A stretch of 37,448 nt of DNA from Acidobacteriota bacterium (GCA_017304135.1 JAFLBB010000045.1:1-37448), one strand, 5' to 3'. Positions 8,582 through 16,835 are shown, counted from the stretch's first letter. Program-made: numbers and translations. The notes: generated by a model not told the origin, from the letters alone.

Positions 8582-9148
8582 TCAGGGAGCGGGGGTGAGC
8601 GGGGGAAAGGCGAAGCCGAGGGTCGTGGAGCGGTTGGCGGCACAGACCCCGGTGCGTTGTTTGGCGGGCCAGGGGGAATAGGGGCCGACTCCGAGTAGGA
8701 ATCCGGCGAATGCGTTGCCGGCGAGGGGAGATAACGGGAGTGGCGCGGCGTGGATGAGGTTGTCGTTGATGGCGGAGTTGGCTGTAGGGGCGAGGCGCAT
8801 CACTTCTTCGAGGGCGGCGAGCTTCAGCTTTTGCGCATCGGTGAGGATGTCGCGGTTCACCTTGACGAGCTGCAGCTCGCGTTCGTCGATTTCGCGGCAG
8901 ATGGATTCGACTTCGGCGTGGCGGAGGCCGAGGGCGGTGGGGTCGAGGGGGGAGCGGTTGGTCTCGTCGAAGATCTCGCCGCGGACCTGGTTGACGCGGT
9001 CCTCCTTTTGGCGGCGCCAGCGTTCGTGGTCGGCATTGTTGCGATTGATGGTCTGGCGCTGGGTGCGGTCGAGTTGGAGGAAGGTGTCGGTGGGGCTCTC
9101 CTGGGCGGGGAGCGCGCAGGCGATGAGGAGCAACAGCAGGGCTCGCAT
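8582..9148 (-). CDS. Small secreted protein, paralogue 3
   Basis: Unnamed family, 188 aa. Signal peptide MRALLLLLIACALPAQ differs from copies 1 and 2, and the early segment (TDTFLQLDRTQRQTINRNN) lacks the two N-terminal Cys residues of those copies. From NNADHERWRRQKE onward it rejoins the family, with DETNRSPLDPTALGLR, CREIDERELQLVKVNRDILT and the C-terminal PAKQRTGVC motif. The start at 9148 was chosen for the signal peptide and the TACCCT hexamer 6 bases upstream. It lies 44 bp downstream of the motB stop on the same strand, so some transcript may also come from the flagellar operon. Likely the oldest or most diverged copy. Confidence 0.82.
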   Translation of the reverse strand: MRALLLLLIACALPAQESPTDTFLQLDRTQRQTINRNNADHERWRRQKEDRVNQVRGEIFDETNRSPLDPTALGLRHAEVESICREIDERELQLVKVNRDILTDAQKLKLAALEEVMRLAPTANSAINDNLIHAAPLPLSPLAGNAFAGFLLGVGPYSPWPAKQRTGVCAANRSTTLGFAFPPLTPAP

Positions 9149-9154
9149 GGCCTC

Positions 9155-9163
9155 AGGGTAGCA
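9155..9163 (-). promoter_or_regulatory. Extended -10 of paralogue 3
   Basis: TGCTACCCT on the minus strand, spacer GAGGCC, ATG at 9148. It is the third occurrence of the same element at the same distance from a start codon. Confidence 0.5.
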
Positions 9164-9192
9164 GGCGGTGGCACGCGGCGGTGGCGCGCGGG

Positions 9193-10023
9193 CTAGTGCG
9201 CGGCTGGGGCGGGCTTGGCCGGTGCCGCTTTGGCGTGGTTGGCGGTGGCCGGTTCGGCGGCGAGTCCGGTCTGGTTGAGGATGACGATGTCGACGCGGCG
9301 GTTGCGGCGGCGGCCTTCGTCGGTGGCGTTGTCGGCGATGGGGGCGTTTTCGGCGTATCCGGCGATGGAGAGGCGTTCGCGGGGGATGTTGCAGTAGCTG
9401 ACGAGGAGTTCCATCATGGCGATGCTGCGGGCGGCGGAGAGTTCCCAATTGCTGCGGAAGCGGCCGCCGCCGCGGAGGGGGATGGAGTCGGTGTGGCCTT
9501 CGAGGCGGACGGGGTTGGGGAGCTTTTCCATCACCTGGCCGACCTTGGCGACGGTGTCGTAGGTCTGCTCGGGGATCATGTCGGTGCCGGAGGGGAAGAA
9601 GGCCGCTTCGCGGAAGCTGACGACGAGGCCGCGGGCCTCCATGCTGACGCTCATCATGCCGCTGGCGATCTCGTCGGCCAGTTCAGCTTCCAGGTATTTC
9701 ATGGCCGGAACGAGCTCGACGTATCTGCCGTCGGTCTGCTGATCCTGGGTGACCTGGCGCGTGCCGCCGGGGCCTCTCATCTGGGCGTTGCCCTTGCCTT
9801 TGTCGGTGACGTCGCCGCCGAGGATGCCGGCCATGACGGAGACGAACTGGTTGTCTTCGAGGGCGCGGCGGACCGATTCCTGGACGCGCTCGGTTTTGCC
9901 TCGGTCGGTTTGCGAGGTGGCGAACATGACGACGAAGAAGGCGAAAAGCAGGGTGATGAAGTCAGCGTAGGAGACGAGCCAGCGCTCGTGGTTTTCCGGT
10001 TCGGCGGGCTTCTTTTTGCGCAT
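9193..10023 (-). CDS. motB: Flagellar stator protein MotB
   Basis: Peptidoglycan-anchoring half of the stator that turns the flagellar motor, 276 aa. A short basic N-terminus (MRKKKPAEPE) is followed by one membrane helix (about residues 16-36, WLVSYADFITLLFAFFVVMF) with the proton-binding Asp21 in the YAD motif. A plug/linker region follows, then an OmpA-like peptidoglycan-binding domain (about 130-250) with LEGHTDSIP and NWELSAARS, and NRRVDIVIL. The C-terminal 25 residues are Ala/Pro-rich. The start lies 3 bases after the motA stop, so translation is probably coupled. Whether the ion is H+ or Na+ cannot be told. Confidence 0.94.
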   Translation of the reverse strand: MRKKKPAEPENHERWLVSYADFITLLFAFFVVMFATSQTDRGKTERVQESVRRALEDNQFVSVMAGILGGDVTDKGKGNAQMRGPGGTRQVTQDQQTDGRYVELVPAMKYLEAELADEIASGMMSVSMEARGLVVSFREAAFFPSGTDMIPEQTYDTVAKVGQVMEKLPNPVRLEGHTDSIPLRGGGRFRSNWELSAARSIAMMELLVSYCNIPRERLSIAGYAENAPIADNATDEGRRRNRRVDIVILNQTGLAAEPATANHAKAAPAKPAPAAH

Positions 10024-10026
10024 GGA

Positions 10027-10869
10027 TCAGTCGCCTGCCTCGGTTTCAGGCACGGGAAGGGCGCCTTTCTTAGGCTTCTCCGGTTTGGGCGGGGCGTAGG
10101 CTTCCAGCTTGCTGCGGATGAGCTTGGGGTTGAGGCCCTCGACGATGCCGGTGACGCCTTCGAGCATCAGTTCGCGCATGTGGGAATCCTGCAGGACGCG
10201 GGCTTTCATCTTGTTGGCGGCCGGGAGGAGAAAGATGTTGGCGAGGGCGACGCCATAGACGGTGGCGACGAAGCTGACGGCGATACCGTGGCCGACCTTG
10301 TCGATGTCGGAGAGGTTTTTCATGACCTGGATGAGGCCCATGACGGCGCCGATGATGCCGATGGTAGGCGAGTAGCCGCCGGCGACCTCGAAGACCTTAG
10401 CGGCGGACTCGCCATGGTGCTCCTGTTGTTGAATTTCGAGTTCCATCATCTTGCGCAGCTCCTGGAGGTCGGTGCCGTCGACGGCGAGGGTGAGGGCTTT
10501 GACCAGGAACGGGTCGCTGGCGGCGCGGACCTCGTCTTCGAGCGAGACGATGCCGGCCTTGCGGGCTCTGGTGGCGTAGCGGATGATCTCCTCGATGGTG
10601 GCGTGGGGGGTGACGGTGCGTTCGAAGAAGACGTGGGCAAGGCCCTTGATGCCGCCGAAGAAGGTGGAGAGCGGCGTGTTGACGAGGGTGGCGCCGAAGG
10701 TGCCGCCGAGGACGATGAGCCCGGCGGTGACCTGGGTGATGTCGGAGAGTTCGCCGCCTTCCAGGATGAGGCCGCCGACAATGCCGAGCAGGGCGAGCAG
10801 GATGCCGCCGAGCGTGGCGAAGTCCGGACGCAGTCCACCCTTTTTCGGCTTGGCATTGGCATCGGCCAT
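10027..10869 (-). CDS. motA: Flagellar stator protein MotA
   Basis: Ion-channel half of the stator, 280 aa. Four membrane helices near residues 18-37, 44-64, 166-187 and 196-217. The cytoplasmic loop carries the charged EEIIRYATRARKAGIVSLED region (about 93-112) that contacts the rotor. A conserved Pro168 precedes TM3 (YSPTIGIIGAVMGLI), in the position of the MotA proline needed for torque. The C-terminal tail is Lys/Pro-rich. A GAGGAGG Shine-Dalgarno overlaps the end of flbD, and the start is 6 bases past the flbD stop. Adjacent MotB and FlbD favour a flagellar over an ExbB/TolQ role. Confidence 0.94.
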   Translation of the reverse strand: MADANAKPKKGGLRPDFATLGGILLALLGIVGGLILEGGELSDITQVTAGLIVLGGTFGATLVNTPLSTFFGGIKGLAHVFFERTVTPHATIEEIIRYATRARKAGIVSLEDEVRAASDPFLVKALTLAVDGTDLQELRKMMELEIQQQEHHGESAAKVFEVAGGYSPTIGIIGAVMGLIQVMKNLSDIDKVGHGIAVSFVATVYGVALANIFLLPAANKMKARVLQDSHMRELMLEGVTGIVEGLNPKLIRSKLEAYAPPKPEKPKKGALPVPETEAGD

Positions 10870-10875
10870 CGCCTG

Positions 10876-11148
10876 CTAGTCCTCCTCGCGCGCGGTGCGT
10901 GCGGCGTGGTGCTCCTCGAGGTGTGTCCTTTCCTGGCCTGGCGGATGGGCAACGCCGCCGGGCCACCAGGATCCGGCCTCACGGCGGAAGGCGGCGACGC
11001 GGCGGATGATCTCATCGGAACTCTCGCGGACCATGATTTTGGTGCCGGTGGTGAGCGTGATGACCGTATCCGGTGTCGTCTCGATGTGTTCGATCAGGTC
11101 GGAGTTCAACACGAGTTGCTGCTGGTTTAGCCGGGTGACCTGGATCAT
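10876..11148 (-). CDS. flbD: FlbD-family flagellar protein
   Basis: Small protein of 90 aa. Residues 1-55 (MIQVTRLNQQQLVLNSDLIE, TTPDTVITLTTGTKIMVRES) match the FlbD family, which occurs next to motAB or flagellar structural genes; its biochemical role is poorly known. The C-terminal 30 residues (GGVAHPPGQERTHLEEHHA and on) extend beyond the typical 65-75 aa and are His/Glu-rich. ATG 11148 is chosen because the family begins with MI.(V/L)T(R/K)LN and because GGAG lies 8 bases upstream. A longer open frame to 11295 exists but its upstream part is not FlbD-like. It leads the flbD-motA-motB operon. Confidence 0.88.
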   Translation of the reverse strand: MIQVTRLNQQQLVLNSDLIEHIETTPDTVITLTTGTKIMVRESSDEIIRRVAAFRREAGSWWPGGVAHPPGQERTHLEEHHAARTAREED

Positions 11149-11167
11149 GTGGGATTCTCCAGAATTC

Positions 11168-11175
11168 TTATCGGC
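11168..11175 (-). promoter_or_regulatory. Sigma-28-like -10 element before flbD
   Basis: GCCGATAA on the minus strand, identical to the FliA (sigma-28) -10 consensus, about 19 bases before the flbD start codon. The -35 region 15 bases further upstream reads TCAC and matches the TAAA consensus poorly, so the assignment rests on the -10 and on the flagellar context. Confidence 0.35.
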
Positions 11176-11382
11176 GCGGGGCTTCCCTGTGTGATTGCGG
11201 ACCTTACTCCTGAGGCGATTTTCCGCGCCCCAGGGAGGCGGGGTGAGATTTTTCTCGTGGCGGCGGGCGTGGCGACGATAAGGGTCTTGGTGCAAATTGC
11301 AGCTCAGGGGCGGTTACCCGCTCAAATCAGTTTCTTAGCTGGCAACCTCCGGGACGCGGTATTGGGACGGAGAGAGGACCAG

Positions 11383-11616
11383 TTGCGGCAGACGCGCGCG
11401 GCCACCGCGGCGTTGGGGGCGAGCGGTGAGCCGGGGTTGGCCATCGACACATTCACGCGCGAACGCTGGGAGCTGTTGTCGGCGGTGTCGGCGTCGCTGG
11501 ACGAGGCGCAGGGGGAAGCCGCGGCGTTGGATGAGGTCGCGCTGTCGCACTTTGCCTCGCGGCTGGCGCTATTGGAGACGTTGAGCAGTCATCCGCCCGT
11601 GACCTCACTCCGGTAG
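11383..11616 (+). CDS. Small hypothetical protein in the flbD-phosphoesterase gap
   Basis: I do not recognise this protein. About 77 aa from a TTG at 11383 with GGAGAGAGG 5 bases upstream; a TTG at 11362 is an alternative. The sequence (RERWELLSAVSASLDEAQG, ALSHFASRLALLETL) is predicted to be two amphipathic helices. Codon choice from about 11350 on (TTG, GCG, CGG, GTG) matches neighbouring genes, whereas the same frame further upstream (TTA, GCT, CAA, ATC, AGT) does not, so only the 3' half looks coding. A short helical protein beside flagellar genes could be a FlgN-like chaperone, but no motif proves it. The region 11176-11350 holds only the putative flbD promoter. Confidence 0.35.
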   Translation: MRQTRAATAALGASGEPGLAIDTFTRERWELLSAVSASLDEAQGEAAALDEVALSHFASRLALLETLSSHPPVTSLR

Positions 11617-11619
11617 AAT
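11614..11619 (+). promoter_or_regulatory. Candidate -10 for the phosphoesterase gene
   Basis: TAGAAT, overlapping the stop codon of the small ORF, 8 bases before ATG 11628. The spacer GCGGGGGA is G-rich and might act as a Shine-Dalgarno if transcription starts upstream. No -35 seen. Confidence 0.35.
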
Positions 11620-11627
11620 GCGGGGGA

Positions 11628-14195
11628 ATGACCTTCCCTGGTAGCCGCTATTTCCCTGCCCTTTTTCTGACACTTCCTCTCGTGGCGCAGACGCCGCCGG
11701 CGCGTGCGGTCACCGATCCGGGCGTCGTGACGACACGCCAGGCGATTACGCCGGCGGGAGTGCCGACGGTGTTCACGGGCAAGGTGTATGGGGTGAGCTT
11801 CGGAGCGAGTTCGGATGAGGTGCTGGTGTTGGGCGCGTCGCATCTGTGGCGCATGGATTGGAAGCAGAACAAGGTGGTGGCGCAGTCGGCGCTAGGCGGG
11901 CGGCCGGGGTTGCAGGGGCTGGTGTGGGACGCGGCGCGGGGCGAAGCGGTGACGAGCGTGGTGACGAAGGCGGGTCCGGTGGCGCTGCGGCGTCACGGAG
12001 CGGGCGGGGAGCGCGAGGTGGTGGTGGGCGGCGGGCAGATGGCGGGTGCGCCGGCGGTGAGTGCCAAAGGTGTGGTGGCCGTGCCGCTGCTCTACAACAA
12101 TCAACTGGCGGTGAGCGACGGCGGCGGGGTGAAGCTGCTGCCGGTGGGGATTGCTCCGTTCGGCGTGGTGTTGAATGCCGCGGGGACGGTGGCGTATGTG
12201 TCGAACTGGGGCGGGCGGTTGCCGAAGGCGGGCGAGTTGACGGCGCCTACGGGGTTGGAGCCGAAGGCCGACCAGGTGGTGATCGACAAACGCGGGGTGG
12301 CCGCGACGGGCACAGTGACGCGGCTTGACCTGGCAACGGGGAAGACGACGCACACGATAGCGGTGGGGCTGCATCCGATGGCGATGGCGTGGGACGAGTC
12401 GCGGCAACGACTGTATGTGGCCAATGGGAACCAGGACAGCATCAGCGTGATCGATACGGCGTCGCAGGCGGTGGTGGCAACCATTGAGTTGCAGCCGTTT
12501 CACAAGCGCGTGCGCGGGGTGTATCCGACGGCGATGGCGCTGGCGGGGGATGGCAAACGGTTGTGGGTGGCCTGCGGGGGGATCAATGCCGTGTTGCAGG
12601 TGGCGCTGCCCAGTGGACGGATAGAGGGCGCGATTCCGACGGCGTGGTATCCGAGCGCGGTGGCGTTGAGCGCGGATGGGAAGCGGCTGGCGGTGGCGTC
12701 GTTGCTCGGCGCGGGTTCGGGGTGGCAGGACGAGCCGAAGCGGCGCTATGTGCATGCCTATCGCGGGACGGTGGCGGTGGTGGAGTTGCCGGATGCGGCG
12801 CAACTGGCGAGCTACACGACGGCGGTGGCTGAGAACAGCAGGTTGCAGCCGGCGGGGGCGGCGGCACGGGCGGCCGAGGCTGCCCCCCGGGCGGTGAAGG
12901 CAACGGCGATTCCGGAGCGATCGGGCGAGCCGTCGCTGATCGAACATGTGGTCTACATCATTAAGGAGAACCGCACCTATGACCAGTTGTTCGGCGACCT
13001 GGGGAAGGGCAACGGCGACCCAACGCTGGTGATGTTTGGTGAGGATGTGACGCCGAACCAGCGGCGGCTGGCCGGGCAGTTTGTGTTGTTAGACAATTTC
13101 TACGCTTCAGGCGGCAACAGCGCCGATGGGCATCAATGGGTGACGCAGGCCAATGAGACGGCCTACACGCTGTATCCGGGCTACACGGGGCGCAGCTATC
13201 CCTACGACGGGACCGATCCGCTGGCCTATGCGCAGGGCGGGTTCATTTGGGATTATGCGCTGGCCAAGGGGCGCGCGGTGAGCGTGATGGGCGAGTTCGC
13301 GCCGCGGTTCCCGGGTGTGAAGCCCGAGGAGCGTGTGGGCTTGCTGCGGGAGTGGGAGAAGGGCGCGGATTTTTCCGGGCGCTGGAAGGTGAGCTCACCG
13401 ATTCCGCCGCTTGACAAGCTGCTGGTGCGCGATTTTCCGACCTACAACACGGCGATTCCCGACGTGGCGCGGTCGCGGTTGTTTGCGCGCGAACTGGCGG
13501 GTTGGGAGAAGGCGGGGCGGATGCCGAACCTGGTGCTGGTGCAGTTGCCGAGCGACCATACGTTTGGCGCGCGGCCGGGGACGTCGACGCCGAAGGCGAT
13601 GGTGGCCGATAACGACTATGCGGTGGGGCTGATGGTGGAGGCGCTGTCGAAGTCGAAGTTCTGGCCGAAGATGGCGATTTTCGTGGTGGAGGACGATGCG
13701 CAGAACGGGGTGGACCACGTGGACGGGCACAGGACTGTGGCGCTGGCGGTGAGTCCGTATATCCGGCGCGGGCATGTGGATTCGACGTTTTATTCCAACC
13801 AGAGCATGTTGAAGACGATTGAACTGATTCTGGGGCTGCCGACGATGTCGCTGTTTGATCTGATCGCCAACGATATGCGGGCGAGTTTTCAGAATGAGCC
13901 GGACCTGACGCCGTATGCGGCGGTGAGGCCGAAGCAGGATTTGTATGAGGTGAATCCGAGCGTGCAGGCGCTGCGGGCGGCGGGGGAAAAAGCCGCGGTG
14001 GAGGCGGCACGGGATTCGTTGAAGATGCGCTGGGAGGTGCCCGATGCGGCTCCGACAGAGCGGGTGAACCGCATTTTGTGGGGCATGCTGCGGGGTTGGG
14101 ACAAGCCGTATCCGCAGGTGCGGAACGCCGTGTTTGCGCCGTTGTCGTTGGATGTGGAGGATGAGGAGCGGGAAGAGGCTGAGGAGCGGCGGTAG
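11628..14195 (+). CDS. Secreted beta-propeller (YncE-like) plus phosphoesterase fusion
   Basis: An 855-aa exported protein. Signal peptide in the first 25 residues (ALFLTLPLVAQ). Residues about 45-400 are a beta-propeller with YncE/YVTN-type repeats, for example LYVANGNQDSISVIDTASQ and MAWDESRQ. Residues about 440-740 are a phosphoesterase domain (PF04185, alkaline phosphatase superfamily): HVVYIIKENRTYDQLFGDL with the metal/nucleophile Thr region, DNFYASGGNSADGHQW, LPSDHT, and a later VEDDAQNGVDHVDGHR metal-binding block. Phospholipase C and acid phosphatase members share this domain. A role in phosphate scavenging from esters outside the cell is likely but the substrate is unknown. It stops 10 bp before the convergent tsaB stop. 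Confidence 0.9.
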   Translation: MTFPGSRYFPALFLTLPLVAQTPPARAVTDPGVVTTRQAITPAGVPTVFTGKVYGVSFGASSDEVLVLGASHLWRMDWKQNKVVAQSALGGRPGLQGLVWDAARGEAVTSVVTKAGPVALRRHGAGGEREVVVGGGQMAGAPAVSAKGVVAVPLLYNNQLAVSDGGGVKLLPVGIAPFGVVLNAAGTVAYVSNWGGRLPKAGELTAPTGLEPKADQVVIDKRGVAATGTVTRLDLATGKTTHTIAVGLHPMAMAWDESRQRLYVANGNQDSISVIDTASQAVVATIELQPFHKRVRGVYPTAMALAGDGKRLWVACGGINAVLQVALPSGRIEGAIPTAWYPSAVALSADGKRLAVASLLGAGSGWQDEPKRRYVHAYRGTVAVVELPDAAQLASYTTAVAENSRLQPAGAAARAAEAAPRAVKATAIPERSGEPSLIEHVVYIIKENRTYDQLFGDLGKGNGDPTLVMFGEDVTPNQRRLAGQFVLLDNFYASGGNSADGHQWVTQANETAYTLYPGYTGRSYPYDGTDPLAYAQGGFIWDYALAKGRAVSVMGEFAPRFPGVKPEERVGLLREWEKGADFSGRWKVSSPIPPLDKLLVRDFPTYNTAIPDVARSRLFARELAGWEKAGRMPNLVLVQLPSDHTFGARPGTSTPKAMVADNDYAVGLMVEALSKSKFWPKMAIFVVEDDAQNGVDHVDGHRTVALAVSPYIRRGHVDSTFYSNQSMLKTIELILGLPTMSLFDLIANDMRASFQNEPDLTPYAAVRPKQDLYEVNPSVQALRAAGEKAAVEAARDSLKMRWEVPDAAPTERVNRILWGMLRGWDKPYPQVRNAVFAPLSLDVEDEEREEAEERR

Positions 14196-14205
14196 CGGCG
14201 GCGGG

Positions 14206-14865
14206 CTATGCTTCGCGCCAGTTCAGTTCGGCGTCGGAGCGGCGGACGTAGTTGGCGTCGGAGGCGGCGGGGTGGGGGCGCTCCCCGGCGCGGTATTGTT
14301 CCGCGGCGAGGTGGGCGACGGCGCGGGCGACGGCGTGGGGGGCGGTGGTGACGCGGCGGGCGGAGAGTTCGGGGAAGCGCTCGGGATAGGGGCAAAGGAG
14401 TTCGACAGTGGGAGCGGGGAAAGTCGCGGGAAGCGAATCGAGCCAGGGTTGGAGGAGCATGACGGCCTCTTCGCGCAGGGGCTGCAGCGCGGCGTCGTAG
14501 AGTCCGCCATAGATCTCGCCGCGGCGGGCATCGAGGATGGCGGCACGAATCGGCGCGCTGCCGTGGGCGGCCATGGCGCGGAGGTTGGAGATGGCGAAGA
14601 CAGGTTTGCCGAAGGCTTCGCCGAAGCCCTTGGCGGCGGAGAGGGCGACGCGCACGCCGGTGAACGAGCCGGGACCGGAGGCGGCGGCGAAGGCGTCGAT
14701 GTGCGTGAGGTCAACGCCGCATTGCGCAAGGAGGCGTTCCAATTCCACAAAGAGGACGTGGGCGAAGCCGTCGGGCGAGTGGACGATGGTCTCGGTGACC
14801 TCGCCGTCGCGCCAGAGGGCGATGCCGCCGTGTTCGGTGCTGGAGTCGATGGCGAGGAGGATCAT
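14206..14865 (-). CDS. tsaB: tRNA threonylcarbamoyladenosine biosynthesis protein TsaB
   Basis: Non-catalytic partner of TsaD in making t6A at position 37 of ANN-decoding tRNAs. 219 aa, normal length. The actin-like/ASKHA fold begins with ILLAIDSSTEHGGIAL (phosphate-1 loop) and carries the family signature ASGPGSFTGVRVALSAAKG at about residues 62-80. It lacks the iron-binding HxxxH motif of TsaD, which is what separates TsaB from its paralogue. The ATG overlaps the stop codon of the upstream glycoside-hydrolase-like gene by 4 bp (ATGA), so translation is probably coupled to an unrelated secreted enzyme. The C-terminal REA end is unremarkable. Confidence 0.93.
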   Translation of the reverse strand: MILLAIDSSTEHGGIALWRDGEVTETIVHSPDGFAHVLFVELERLLAQCGVDLTHIDAFAAASGPGSFTGVRVALSAAKGFGEAFGKPVFAISNLRAMAAHGSAPIRAAILDARRGEIYGGLYDAALQPLREEAVMLLQPWLDSLPATFPAPTVELLCPYPERFPELSARRVTTAPHAVARAVAHLAAEQYRAGERPHPAASDANYVRRSDAELNWREA

Positions 14866-16712
14866 TCGGCGAGCTTCATGACGCGGTCGATGGCGTAGAC
14901 TTTGCCGTTGGCGTTCATGCCGTAGACGCGCAGGTTGAGGACGCTCGGCAGGGACTTGGAGATAGAGCGGGGGATGGTGAATTCGCCCGTGGGTCCGGTG
15001 GCGACGACGCGGTAGCCCTGGCCGCCGACGGTATCTTCGGCGGTCCAGAGATACATCATCTTCGAGGTGGCGCGCGTTTCGCGCTTGAGCTTGACGGCGA
15101 ACTTGACGGGCTTGCCGACTGCGAGGGCATCCGATTGCGGTTCGATGAGATCGTAGGGCACGCGCTGGGCATTGGACTCAACCTCCTGCACGAACTGGCG
15201 GCGCGATTCGAAGTAGTAGCTGTTCAGCATGGAGTCCTTGCGGCCGTCGCGCGAAAGATGGAGAACCCAGGGGCCTGTGCCGGGCGCTGTGCCGGAGAAG
15301 CGCTCGCCTTTGTACTCCTTCTTTTCGGTGATCAGCTCGCCGGTTTCGACGTTGAGCCAGTAGACCTTGTAGCCCTTCTTTTCGGTGACCAGTTCGACGG
15401 CGCCGCCGTTTTCGAGATAGACGAGATATTCGACGCCGGCTAGATAGAGGGCACGGCCGCCGTCGACATCGAAATAGGGCTCGAGTTCCCAGAAGCGGGT
15501 GCGCGACATGAAGTCGAACCAGTCGGCCATGGTTTTGGCGGCCGGGGCGTCGAGGTATTTGGCGTCGACGGCGAAGGCCTTGCCGCCATAGGTGCCCGTG
15601 TTGCCGTAGGTGGGGTACTGGTTGTTCATGGTGGCGTTCCAGAGGCGCTTGCGGAAGGTGGCGGTGTCGACGTGGTGGGGGTGCGACTTGCCGGCGCCGG
15701 AATCCTCGTAGGCGAACTCGGCGTTGATGCGCGGGGAGAGCAGGGTCTGGCGTTCGATGGCGCCGAGCTGGTCGTCGGAGGTCTGGTAGAGGATGTGGGT
15801 CATCCAGCCGTCGGCGAGCAGCGGGGCTGAGGTGCGTGTGGTGTGGGTGGAGCGGGGGTGTTGGAAGGGGTCGTGGGTTTTCAGGTAGGCGCCGATTTCC
15901 TTGAGCAAGGCGCGGCCGTCGGCGTATTCCTCAAACTCCTGGACGCCCTGCCAGGTGATTTTGAAGGGCGAGTAGCGGGCGATCATGTAGCGCAGGAAGC
16001 GTTCGCGCTGGCGGAATTCGGGGAAGATTTTGACGAGGTGGTTTTCATCGCCGGCGAGGACGAGGTCGACGAACATGCCTTTGTCGTTGAGGGCGCGGAT
16101 GCGGCTGTCGAGCTCCTGGAAGTACTCGCTGTTGGGATGGTCGGGCGAGAGGAAGGCTTTGCGGTATTTGGCTTCGTCGGGGTGCATGACGAGGCCGCGC
16201 ATGTGGGTGAATTTCTGTTCGCCGCGCTTGGCGGCGATTTGATCGAAGAGGGCGCGGTCGATCCAGGGGAAGGTGTAGCAGGTGTCGCCCATCCAAAGGT
16301 GGGGTTGGCGCTTTTCGGTGTAGCTCCAGTGGAAGAGGTTGGCCGGGCGGAGGAAGCCGGGGTCGTTCGATTCGGCGGCCTGAAACTGGCCGCGCTGGCC
16401 GTTCCAAGCCTGCACGTTTGAGGAGATTCGGAGCAACCACTCTCCAGCTTCGACGGGAGCGATGCGAATCACATAGCGGTTGCCGCCGGCCCAGAAGCCG
16501 GGCATGAGGAAGGTGCGGAACTTGGGGGAACGGAATTCGGCTTGCAGCGAGACGTCGAGGTATGGGTTGCGAAAGCGCGATGCCTCGGCTGCGGGCATCT
16601 CGAAGACGATGTCGCAGACCTGCATGGTTTGCGCGTTCGGGCAGGGATCGTTGATTTGAGCGAAGGCCGGTGCGGCGATCAGAAGCCAGCGGGCGGCGCG
16701 GCACAGGTTCAT
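14862..16712 (-). CDS. Secreted DUF5060/DUF4038-like glycoside hydrolase
   Basis: A predicted extracytoplasmic glycosidase, 616 aa. Signal peptide MNLCRAARWLLIAAPAFAQ. Residues about 25-120 look like a DUF5060 beta-sandwich (NPYLDVSLQAEF, EWLLRISS). Residues about 130-430 look like the TIM barrel of DUF4038 (apiosidase-like, GH140-related), with FVDLVLAGDENHL, QGVQEFEEYADG and a candidate nucleophile in INAEFAYED. A C-terminal putative carbohydrate-binding domain (about 440-616) includes KGYKVYWLNVETG repeats and IDRVMKLAE at the end. Upstream in-frame codons exist, but the signal peptide and a -10 6 bases upstream set the start. The specificity towards apiose or another sugar is unknown. Confidence 0.8.
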   Translation of the reverse strand: MNLCRAARWLLIAAPAFAQINDPCPNAQTMQVCDIVFEMPAAEASRFRNPYLDVSLQAEFRSPKFRTFLMPGFWAGGNRYVIRIAPVEAGEWLLRISSNVQAWNGQRGQFQAAESNDPGFLRPANLFHWSYTEKRQPHLWMGDTCYTFPWIDRALFDQIAAKRGEQKFTHMRGLVMHPDEAKYRKAFLSPDHPNSEYFQELDSRIRALNDKGMFVDLVLAGDENHLVKIFPEFRQRERFLRYMIARYSPFKITWQGVQEFEEYADGRALLKEIGAYLKTHDPFQHPRSTHTTRTSAPLLADGWMTHILYQTSDDQLGAIERQTLLSPRINAEFAYEDSGAGKSHPHHVDTATFRKRLWNATMNNQYPTYGNTGTYGGKAFAVDAKYLDAPAAKTMADWFDFMSRTRFWELEPYFDVDGGRALYLAGVEYLVYLENGGAVELVTEKKGYKVYWLNVETGELITEKKEYKGERFSGTAPGTGPWVLHLSRDGRKDSMLNSYYFESRRQFVQEVESNAQRVPYDLIEPQSDALAVGKPVKFAVKLKRETRATSKMMYLWTAEDTVGGQGYRVVATGPTGEFTIPRSISKSLPSVLNLRVYGMNANGKVYAIDRVMKLAE

Positions 16713-16718
16713 GTCAAC

Positions 16719-16724
16719 AGTGTA
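16719..16724 (-). promoter_or_regulatory. -10 of the glycoside-hydrolase-like gene
   Basis: TACACT on the minus strand, preceded by GGGC, 6 bases (GTTGAC) before ATG 16712. No Shine-Dalgarno precedes the start. It has the same geometry as the three paralogue promoters. Confidence 0.5.
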
Positions 16725-16835
16725 GCCCTGGCGGCGGCCGGTGAGCGCCGTGGGTTGAGGTGAGCGTGCGCACCCAGATGCGCGATGTGAAGCAGTGTGT
16801 GTCGCGGATTCCAACTGGCAAGGCAGGGAGACGAT

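Noticed and set aside
9181..11130. A 649-codon plus-strand frame across motB and motA
   Set aside because: Gly/Asp/Ala-rich translation antisense to unmistakable MotA and MotB; no ribosome-binding site.
11892..12947. A 351-codon antisense frame inside the beta-propeller gene
   Set aside because: Arg/His-rich shadow without recognisable motifs.
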